The position numbers and the translations under genes were made by a program. Positions 6,756 to 11,410 of a stretch of 11,410 nt of DNA are shown here, in pieces (the stretch's first letter is position 1; each line of letters begins with the position of its first letter). The stretch is from Methanosarcinales archaeon (lineage in GTDB: Archaea; Halobacteriota; Methanosarcinia; Methanosarcinales; Methanocomedenaceae), in the NCBI GenBank assembly GCA_023136155.1, contig JAGLRT010000167.1, positions 1-11,410 of the forward strand, written 5' to 3'. Below the pieces are notes generated by a model. It had not been told where the DNA came from. It searched no databases and saw only the letters and a list, made by a program, of their open reading frames with translations.

Positions 6756-7328
6756 ATGTTCTTAGCCATGGGCGCCGAAGCCACAATCGAACTCAGGGAC
6801 GGCATGGTCATCAAGAAACGCCTGCCTAAAGGTTACCGTCTGGAAGCCCTCGACAACCTAATTCGCAGGGACCGCACCAGGACAGAAGCCCGCCTAACAT
6901 CTGAGTCCAGGCGTAATGGTGTGCCCACACCCATAATCTATGACATTGAGGATTTTGAGATAACAATGGAATACATTGAAGGCCCAAAAATAAAAGATAT
7001 CATCACACCTCGATTAAGCAGCGATGTGGGAGTTGTAGTGGGCAAGCTACACGGTGCCAATATTGTGCATGGCGACCTCACTACTTCCAACATGATACTG
7101 CACAACGACCGGATATACCTCATCGATTTCGGGTTAGCCTATTATGACAACTCTGTGGAGGCGCAAGGTGTGGATATCCATGTACTGTTCCAGACCTACG
7201 AGAGCACACACAACGACCATGAAGAACTCATATCTGCGTTTTCCAAAGCGTACCGCCAGACATTTTCAGGTGCTGACGCTGTACTTGAGCGGGTAACACA
7301 GATTGAAAGGAGAGGAAGGTATGCATAA
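6756..7328 (+). CDS. bud32: Bud32 (PRPK), Kae1-associated atypical kinase/ATPase of the KEOPS complex
   Basis: Small RIO-like kinase that works with Kae1 in KEOPS to make the t6A37 modification of ANN-decoding tRNAs. The 190 residues show the glycine loop replacement MGAEA (5-9), the lysine strand VIKKR (18-22), the conserved RTEARL (42-47), the catalytic loop VHGDLTTSN (104-112, D107), the metal motif IDFGLA (123-128), and the arginine-rich tail RRGRYA. Size and C-terminus match stand-alone Bud32. In many Euryarchaeota, including Methanosarcina, Bud32 is the C-terminal half of a Kae1-Bud32 fusion. Here no Kae1 sequence precedes it, only the Fic remnant and a TATA box. The diphosphatase gene overlaps its end by 8 nt, so the two are probably one transcript. 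Start ATG 6756 is favoured by the TATA position; ATG 6768 is also possible. Confidence 0.93.
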   Translation: MFLAMGAEATIELRDGMVIKKRLPKGYRLEALDNLIRRDRTRTEARLTSESRRNGVPTPIIYDIEDFEITMEYIEGPKIKDIITPRLSSDVGVVVGKLHGANIVHGDLTTSNMILHNDRIYLIDFGLAYYDNSVEAQGVDIHVLFQTYESTHNDHEELISAFSKAYRQTFSGADAVLERVTQIERRGRYA

Positions 7329-7878
7329 GATATATTTTGCCACTGGCAATGCCCATAAACTCAGAGAAGCAAAAAATATCCTGGGTGAAGTGGGATATGA
7401 AGTAGAGCAGCTTGATTGCGACTATCCTGAACTGCAGGCCGATGACCTTGAAACCATATCAGCATACGGCGCTCGTTGGTGTGCTGACAAACTGGACAGG
7501 GATGTTATGGTAGACGACAGCGGCATATTTATCGATGCCCTGAACGGATTTCCCGGCCCCTATTCACGATATGTGGAAGACCACCTGGGCAACCAGAAAG
7601 TCCTGAAGCTCATGGAAGGTGATACTAACCGCAAAGCTGTGTTCAGGACTGTGGTGGGATTCTGCTTACCCGGTGGTGAACCCCATACATTCATAGGAGA
7701 GGTTGTGGGGACCATATCACTTGAAGAACGCGGGGTGCATGGTTTTGGATACGACCCCATATTCCTGTATGAAGGTCAAACTTTTGGTGAACTGGAAGAT
7801 GTAAAAAAGAACCGGGTATCACACAGAGGTAATGCCATGCGAAAATTTGCACACTGGTTGGAATCGAATCCTCGCTAA
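7321..7878 (+). CDS. XTP/dITP diphosphatase (HAM1/RdgB family, non-canonical purine NTPase)
   Basis: House-cleaning pyrophosphatase that hydrolyses dITP, ITP and XTP to monophosphates, keeping deaminated purines out of DNA and RNA. The 185-residue protein has the family motifs in order: FATGNAHKLREA (6-17), the acidic pair VDDSGIFIDALNGFPGPYSR (64-83, with metal and base catalysis residues), GFGYDPIF (141-148), and KNRVSHRGNAMRKF (163-176). Length is normal for the family. The start is ATG 7321, because GGAGAGG lies immediately upstream with suitable spacing and MHKIYFATGN matches the usual N-terminus; a GTG/TTG-type extension to 7303 is less likely. It overlaps bud32 by 8 nt and is presumably translationally coupled to it. 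The bud32-diphosphatase order is common in related archaea. Confidence 0.95.
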   Translation: MHKIYFATGNAHKLREAKNILGEVGYEVEQLDCDYPELQADDLETISAYGARWCADKLDRDVMVDDSGIFIDALNGFPGPYSRYVEDHLGNQKVLKLMEGDTNRKAVFRTVVGFCLPGGEPHTFIGEVVGTISLEERGVHGFGYDPIFLYEGQTFGELEDVKKNRVSHRGNAMRKFAHWLESNPR

Positions 7879-7906
7879 CACATTCAGTTTCTTGGTTCCA
7901 TTAATT

Positions 7907-7924
7907 CAAATAAAAATAAAGAAT
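7907..7924 (-). terminator. T-rich termination signal downstream of the DUF356-like gene
   Basis: Read on the minus strand the stretch is T-rich (ATTCTTTATTTTTATTTG), about 50 nt past the stop of the DUF356-like gene. Archaeal polymerase terminates at such U-tracts. It lies between two convergent genes, where a terminator is expected. No hairpin is required or seen. Confidence 0.4.
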
Positions 7925-7975
7925 ATCATTAGGTTTACCACAGGCATACTTCACCTGTTTCCTTGGTTTCGTGTG

Positions 7976-8341
7976 TTAGTCAAAATCGTCTTCGTCTTCG
8001 TGTGAACACAGGTCCATTTCAGGTAAATCGTCTATATCAGTAGCAAGTTGAGAAAATATCGAATGTTGGGGGCTTACAATAATTACATGAGCTGGAGGGT
8101 GTATTTTTTTTAGCCTGCCAATGGCTGAACTGGCATGATCGCTCAGTGGAACTACTGCTGCACTACCACAAGGACTCTTAAGGTTAGTGTGCATGACGTC
8201 TACAAGCACATTGTCAGCCTTTTGAGGATCCATTTCCTTTGGACTGTCGTCGAAAGACATGTGACCATACCTCACAAGGTCTCTTAGTGCGATATTAACT
8301 TTTGAGCTGCTATCAGCCCTTATTACAGCAAATGATTTCAT
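7976..8341 (-). CDS. DUF356-like conserved archaeal protein
   Basis: A 121-residue soluble protein of unknown function. It resembles the DUF356 family of methanogens: an N-terminal AVIRADSSSKVNIALRDLVRYG, a middle EMDPQKADNVLVDVM, a VVPLSDHASSAIGRLKKIHPP segment that leads into a conserved HPPAHVIIVS strand (about 80-89), then SQLATDI. The alternating strands and helices suggest a small alpha/beta fold. The tail is strongly acidic (EDEDDFD). ATG 8341 was chosen because GGGGTG (8353-8348) precedes it with 6-nt spacing; a GTG at 8350 lies inside that ribosome site. It has its own TATA box at 8379-8387 and is convergent with the diphosphatase gene. No transmembrane segment or catalytic motif is visible. 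The family assignment is from memory of the pattern and is moderately sure. Confidence 0.72.
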   Translation of the reverse strand: MKSFAVIRADSSSKVNIALRDLVRYGHMSFDDSPKEMDPQKADNVLVDVMHTNLKSPCGSAAVVPLSDHASSAIGRLKKIHPPAHVIIVSPQHSIFSQLATDIDDLPEMDLCSHEDEDDFD

Positions 8342-8378
8342 TTTATGCACCCCATTAATAGTTTTTTTGATCTAAATT

Positions 8379-8387
8379 TTATATAAG
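8379..8387 (-). promoter_or_regulatory. TATA box of the DUF356-like gene
   Basis: On the minus strand it reads CTTATATAA. It predicts transcription from about 8357, giving a short leader that holds the GGGGTG ribosome site before ATG 8341. A run of TA repeats lies further upstream at about 8417-8430. Confidence 0.5.
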
Positions 8388-8509
8388 CTTTATATGTTCA
8401 GATTAACATTAAAGTTTATATATATATATATTACGTTCTACCTCTATAAGTACTTAAATTCTTTGATATAATTATTTGCTTGAATTTTGTCAGAACAATC
8501 TGGTCATAC

Positions 8510-8538
8510 AGGACAGTAACTTTTTAAAAACATGTCCT
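8510..8538 (-). terminator. Inverted repeat with A/T tracts downstream of the HD-domain gene
   Basis: AGGACA (8510-8515) and TGTCCT (8533-8538) form a perfect 6-bp stem. It encloses a second palindrome, TTTTTAAAAA (8521-8530). On the minus strand it starts 6 nt after the stop codon of the HD gene and includes a run of T residues, fitting transcription termination or 3'-end protection. It could also be an operator, but its position favours a terminator. Confidence 0.5.
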
Positions 8539-8544
8539 ATGCTA

Positions 8545-9744
8545 TCAATTTCCCAGCATTTCACTAAAGTCCAGTTGCCTTGTGTCCTTTCTTACCTGGA
8601 ATAACTGCCTGGAAGTAATAGTCACACTGTCCCTGTATTCAGGTAGTGTATATACACCCATCCTCCAGTTGTCCATGTGCGCCTGTTCAAGATTGTTCAC
8701 GATGGGAGAGACCTGTTCAAGGTTTACCAACTTACCGTTTACAACTATCATCGCTTTCATTTCAGTCATATCAGGCATATCGGGAATATCCACCAGTACA
8801 TATCCTTCGGGTACACCTGCTTCGTCTGCCAGTTCTTTTTCCAGTCTTTTAGGATTACTTCGATAACGTTCTACTACATCACCCGAAACCGATAGCAAAC
8901 TGGCATAAAGTGAACGTTTGAACAGTTTTCTGTTTCTAATTCGGTCAATCAAATCGCCAGCATAACCCCCGGCCTGCAACAATGCTGTTTCCAGCATACC
9001 ATCGTCCATAAACTGCAACCCTGCCGGGTCCAATATACCTTCGGATATTGCATGCTCGCATGCCCTTAGTAGCATGGTCTCTGCTATCCTGCTCACATGA
9101 TGGTAATATACTGTTGGGTGCATAAAGAACCTGGACACTAAAAGGCTCTCTGCCGCCTGCAATCCTCCTGCACCAATCACAAAAATCCCTTCATGGAAAT
9201 TTAATGAATGTATCAAACGTTCCAGATCGATGACACCGTATGCAACTCCAGTATAATGGGCGTCACGCACCAGATAGTCCATTCGGTCCATGTCTATCTC
9301 ACTGTTCAGTATGTTACCTAAGGTTGTTTCACCCTTCAAGTGGGACAGGATATACGATGGTTTGATTGAAAATTCGTCAAGTACAGTGGCAATTTCAGGC
9401 TGTTTCAGGATGTGCGAGATTTCTTCATGTCCATGTCTGCTATAACGGCGGATGAGTTCTTCTGTAACATGGGAAAAAGGACCGTGCCCCACATCGTGCA
9501 GTAAAGCGGCTGCTTTAATCTCTTCAGTCTGGGAAATGTCTATTTGTTTCAGCAATTGGCAAGTAAGATGATAGGTACCAAGTGAATGCTCAAACCGGGT
9601 GTGATTGGCCCCTGGATAGACCAGGTGGGATAAGCCTAATTGACGGATACGCCGCAAACGCTGCATCTGTGGAGTATCAAGCAGGGCCTGTGCCAGTTCA
9701 TCCAGTTCTATATAACCGTGTACTGGGTCTCTGACCACTTTCAT
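8545..9744 (-). CDS. HD-domain phosphohydrolase, SAMHD1/dGTPase-like
   Basis: Metal-dependent phosphohydrolase of the HD superfamily. Its closest functional class by motif is the dNTP triphosphohydrolases (SAMHD1, dGTPase), which lower dNTP pools, but the substrate is not proven. The 399 residues begin with the class signature MKVVRDPVHGYIEL. They continue with QMQRLRRIRQLGLSHLVYPG (27-45), TRFEHSLGTYHL (49-60, His53), the HD pair LLHDVGHGPFSH (81-92, H83 D84) and the downstream aspartate IDMDRMDYLVRD (150-161, D153). H53, H83, D84 and D153 make a complete metal site. The C-terminal half (VYYHHVSRIAETMLLRA, then VLVDIPDMPDM) matches archaeal members. ATG 9744 fits the signature; an extension to 9828 would run over the divergent gene's promoter and start. 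No ribosome site is seen, so the transcript may be leaderless. It is divergent from UPF0280. Confidence 0.93.
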   Translation of the reverse strand: MKVVRDPVHGYIELDELAQALLDTPQMQRLRRIRQLGLSHLVYPGANHTRFEHSLGTYHLTCQLLKQIDISQTEEIKAAALLHDVGHGPFSHVTEELIRRYSRHGHEEISHILKQPEIATVLDEFSIKPSYILSHLKGETTLGNILNSEIDMDRMDYLVRDAHYTGVAYGVIDLERLIHSLNFHEGIFVIGAGGLQAAESLLVSRFFMHPTVYYHHVSRIAETMLLRACEHAISEGILDPAGLQFMDDGMLETALLQAGGYAGDLIDRIRNRKLFKRSLYASLLSVSGDVVERYRSNPKRLEKELADEAGVPEGYVLVDIPDMPDMTEMKAMIVVNGKLVNLEQVSPIVNNLEQAHMDNWRMGVYTLPEYRDSVTITSRQLFQVRKDTRQLDFSEMLGN

Positions 9745-9752
9745 GGAAAAGG

Positions 9753-9763
9753 AATTATATTTA
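9753..9763 (+). promoter_or_regulatory. TATA box of the UPF0280 gene in the divergent intergenic region
   Basis: AATTATATTTA predicts plus-strand transcription from about 9784, leaving a leader of roughly 20 nt that carries CGAGGT (9788-9793) before ATG 9803. The HD gene must be served from the same 58-nt gap on the other strand. A weaker minus-strand element near 9769-9776 would suit a leaderless start at 9744. Confidence 0.45.
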
Positions 9764-9802
9764 AGACTGATAAACGTATGCAGTGTTCGAGGTATTCTTT
9801 GT

Positions 9803-10543
9803 ATGATCGTCAAAAAAGGGAACAACACAGGATTACGTGTTCATTACCATATCAAAGAGACTATTGTGACCATAGGGGCCGACTGCGATGAATATATCGA
9901 AGTCGCAAAAAAATCAATTCAAAAACAGCGGGGGTTGCTTGAAGGGTATATCAGTACAGACCCGTTCTTTAAAGTCACACTTGAACCATATGAAGTCTCG
10001 GAATCTGCTCCTGGTATTGCCCGCAGGATGGCAGAAGCCGCCAGGGCCATGGGTATAGGACCCATGGGAGCGGTGGCGGGTACTATTGCAGCATACGCTG
10101 TGGAGGATATGATGGATGCGGGTGCCGGGTATGCGTTCGTTGACAATGGCGGCGATATTGCGTTGGTAACGGACCGACCCCTGGTGTTGGGAATATATGC
10201 AGGAGAAGCTTCAATCAGAGATCTGGCACTGGAAGTGCAGCCAACGGATGAGATTCTGGGTATATGTACATCATCGGGTGCAGTGGGCCCGTCCATCAGT
10301 TTTGGGTGCGCTGATGCCGCACTGGTGGTATCCAGAAATGTGTCGCTGGCAGATGCGGCAGCCACGGCATTGGGAAATGCTGTGGTTGATGAGATGGTCC
10401 TGGAGAAAGCATTTGATGTGGTTAAGGATATTGACGGTATCCAGGGGGCACTGGTGGTGAAAGGCGACAGGTTTGCGGCGTGGGGAGAGATGCCAAGGGT
10501 TGTGAGGGCGAAGATGAAAACTGATTTTATTACACGTGGATAA
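9803..10543 (+). CDS. UPF0280 family protein (ApbE-like fold)
   Basis: A 246-residue soluble protein of the UPF0280 family, found mainly in methanogens and relatives; its biochemical role is unsettled. The pattern is that of the ApbE (FAD:protein FMN transferase) superfamily: MGIGPMGAVAGTIAAYAVED (83-102), the nucleotide/metal motif VDNGGDIAL (113-121), CTSSGAVGPSISFGCADAAL (155-174) and VSLADAAATALGNAVVDEM (180-198). True ApbE proteins carry a lipoprotein signal or export peptide; this one has neither and should be cytosolic. An FMN-transferase activity is therefore only an inference. Start ATG 9803 is preferred over the longer frame from 9743 because MIVKKG matches the family start and GAGGT lies 9 nt upstream. 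It is divergent from the HD gene. An AGTAAC/GTTACT stem at 10572-10590 follows the stop but lacks a T-tract. Confidence 0.9.
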   Translation: MIVKKGNNTGLRVHYHIKETIVTIGADCDEYIEVAKKSIQKQRGLLEGYISTDPFFKVTLEPYEVSESAPGIARRMAEAARAMGIGPMGAVAGTIAAYAVEDMMDAGAGYAFVDNGGDIALVTDRPLVLGIYAGEASIRDLALEVQPTDEILGICTSSGAVGPSISFGCADAALVVSRNVSLADAAATALGNAVVDEMVLEKAFDVVKDIDGIQGALVVKGDRFAAWGEMPRVVRAKMKTDFITRG

Positions 10544-10650
10544 TGTATTACATTATTAAAAAAATGTGTGTAGTAACCATAAAAGTTACTGGTGGATTTA
10601 AAAATGAAGTATATATTGACAAATTGATATTCTAATTAAATAATAAACAA

Positions 10651-10669
10651 TAGAGTGAGTATAGCAGCG
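10651..10669 (-). repeat. Copy of the 5S rRNA 3' end (19 bp, one mismatch)
   Basis: TAGAGTGAGTATAGCAGCG differs at one position from TAGAGTGAGAATAGCAGCG at 11155-11173, which contains the 3' strand of 5S helix I and its processing stem. Both copies lie in the same orientation, 504 bp apart, bracketing the truncated PNPOx-like remnant. Similarity stops abruptly at both edges. It could be a target-site-like duplication, an att-type site or a leftover of a 5S duplication. Confidence 0.65.
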
Positions 10670-10686
10670 CACTAAAATGCTATTAT

Positions 10687-10935
10687 TTAAATTTCCGATT
10701 CCCTCATATTGTCTTCCATTGTCCAGAAATGAGCTTCGCCGGTGTATATCCTGAATATCTGCAGTACCTCGTCATTAGGCCCTGATACAAATGCCTTCAG
10801 GAAGGGACGTTCTTCCAGAAGCCTGGACCGCAGCTCTGAATCTTCGACAAATTCAACTTCACCAGCCACGCGCATCATTGTCCCCACACCTGGAGGATTC
10901 TCGGGATCAAAATGGTTTATGATGCCCTTACCAAT
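10687..10935 (-). pseudogene. C-terminal remnant of a pyridoxamine 5'-phosphate oxidase-like flavin-binding protein
   Basis: The frame reads INHFDPENPPGVGTMMRVAG, EVEFVEDSELRSRLLEERPF, LKAFVSGPNDEVLQIFRIYT and GEAHFWTMEDN. This is the C-terminal half of the split-barrel flavin-binding family (MRVAGEVEF is the beta strand; the helix with PFLK and the final FRIYTGEAHFW strand follow). Family members are about 130-150 residues. Here about 80 codons remain, and two in-frame TGA codons (10944-10942 and 10938-10936) cut off the N-terminal barrel strands that bind the flavin phosphate. Only a GTG at 10887 could serve as start. I therefore call it a pseudogene. Beyond it, up to the 5S gene, nothing readable in the same or other frames restores the N-terminus. 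It lies between the two 5S-end repeats. Confidence 0.7.
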
Positions 10936-11132
10936 TCAGGATCAGGACATTGAAAAGAAGCAAGAACAATGAACAAAACATTGAAACCTGGATAGTTGAT
11001 CCATGTGTTGTATGCGCGGTACATACATTGGATACAAAGACCGATTAACGGTATGAGATAAAAATTGTGTAGCGATGGCTTAATATTGTTTTCACTTTTG
11101 AACCTATCTTTTCAAGTCAATATAATGATGTC

Positions 11133-11140
11133 AAAAAAAA
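11133..11140 (-). terminator. T8 tract terminating the rRNA operon
   Basis: Eight T residues on the minus strand, beginning about 24 nt after the predicted 5S 3' end and the first such tract downstream of it. This is the expected archaeal terminator of a 23S-5S transcription unit. Confidence 0.55.
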
Positions 11141-11154
11141 TTAGAATTGAAAGG

Positions 11155-11173
11155 TAGAGTGAGAATAGCAGCG
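11155..11173 (-). repeat. 5S 3'-end segment shared with 10651-10669
   Basis: This is the native copy of the 19-bp direct repeat. It spans the last ten bases of 5S and the GTGAG arm of the 5S processing stem. Confidence 0.65.
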
Positions 11174-11284
11174 ATCCAGAGTTCCCAAGGGCTCTCGCAC
11201 CTCAGTACAATAAGGAACGTGGGAAGGCTTTTCTACTGTGTTCGGGATGGGTACAGGAGTTTCCCCTCCGCTATGGCCGCTAAA
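11164..11284 (-). rRNA. rrf: 5S ribosomal RNA
   Basis: On the minus strand the sequence contains the archaeal 5S hallmarks: TAGCGGCCATAGCGG at the 5' end, GGGAAACTCCTGTACCCATC, CCGAACACAG in loop C, the loop E/helix IV region and GCGAGAGCCC, and a 3' end CGCTGCTATT that pairs with the 5' end as helix I. Helix I extends through a U-U internal loop into a GUGAG/CUCAC processing stem (11285-11289 with 11159-11163). Ends are set from this pairing and are good to a few bases. It is the last gene of the operon, about 100 nt downstream of 23S, with no tRNA in the spacer. Confidence 0.93.
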
Positions 11285-11337
11285 CTCACATATGAAATGT
11301 GTATTTACGAATTACAACCTGGATATCGCCTGAAATG

Positions 11338-11351
11338 AGCCCCGAAGGACT
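11338..11351 (-). other. UUCG tetraloop hairpin in the 23S-5S spacer
   Basis: On the minus strand AGTCC-TTCG-GGGCT folds into a 5-bp hairpin with a stable UUCG loop, between the 23S end and the 5S processing stem. It is probably a spacer structure that guides rRNA processing. Confidence 0.5.
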
Positions 11352-11381
11352 AACATTCTAACAATCTTAATTTAAAGATCG

Positions 11382-11410
11382 GCATGAGTGACACGGACAA
11401 TTAGTAGCCG
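11382..11410 (-). rRNA. rrl: 23S ribosomal RNA, 3' end only
   Basis: On the minus strand the window edge reads CGGCTACTAATTGTCCGTG, matching the conserved ACTAAT-CCG element found about 20 nt before the 23S 3' end. The rest of the gene lies beyond the window. The exact 3' terminus is estimated from the distance usual after ACTAAT. Confidence 0.8.

Noticed and set aside
8417..8430. TA repeat as an origin or microsatellite
   Set aside because: Short and next to an AT-rich promoter; no origin-box repeats or initiator gene nearby.
9919..10365. 148-codon minus-strand frame inside the UPF0280 gene
   Set aside because: Serine- and alanine-rich shadow of a gene with clear family motifs on the plus strand.
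11147..11338. Plus-strand open frame over the 5S gene
   Set aside because: It lies almost wholly on the 5S rRNA, which is clear from its conserved sequence and pairing.
1..11410. CRISPR array
   Set aside because: No regularly spaced direct repeats of suitable length were seen anywhere in the window.

Overview
The window looks like a chromosomal piece of a euryarchaeon of the Methanosarcinales type, either a methanogen or an ANME-2/Methanoperedens-like methane oxidiser. The grounds are an HdrA-MvhD fusion (electron-bifurcating heterodisulfide reductase), an Isf-type iron-sulfur flavoprotein, an archaeal presenilin homologue, a UPF0280 protein, a DUF356-like protein, bud32 next to an XTP/dITP diphosphatase gene, archaeal TATA boxes, and an archaeal 23S-5S rRNA end. 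The species cannot be named from the sequence alone.

Layout. 1-777 is AT-rich with no convincing gene. 778-1440 (minus) is the Isf-like flavoprotein. After a 393-nt gene-free stretch come two plus-strand genes: a presenilin/SPP-type membrane aspartyl protease (1834-2781) and hdrA-mvhD (2859-5207). Between hdrA and bud32 lies a small graveyard of accessory genes. It holds a DUF1016/YhcG gene whose nuclease core appears to have been removed in frame (5194-5874), an unidentified frame-broken peptide remnant, and the C-terminal part of a Fic protein (5978-6583). Housekeeping genes resume with bud32 (6756-7328), overlapped by the XTP/dITP diphosphatase gene (7321-7878). On the minus strand follow a DUF356-like gene (7976-8341) and an HD-domain dNTPase-like gene (8545-9744). 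The latter is divergent from the UPF0280 gene (9803-10543). The right end holds a truncated flavin-binding (PNPOx-like) remnant, then the tail of a minus-strand rRNA operon: 5S at about 11164-11284 and the last bases of 23S.

Functionally this is mostly core metabolism and housekeeping: redox chemistry (Isf, HdrA-MvhD), tRNA t6A modification (Bud32, KEOPS), and nucleotide-pool control (XTP/dITP diphosphatase, HD phosphohydrolase). I did not find a clear new multi-gene system. The points most worth a second look are the nuclease-less DUF1016 protein, the Fic chimera, a 19-bp near-exact copy of the 5S 3' end that brackets the PNPOx remnant, a flavoprotein gene whose family start falls on an ATA codon, and bud32 standing without kae1.
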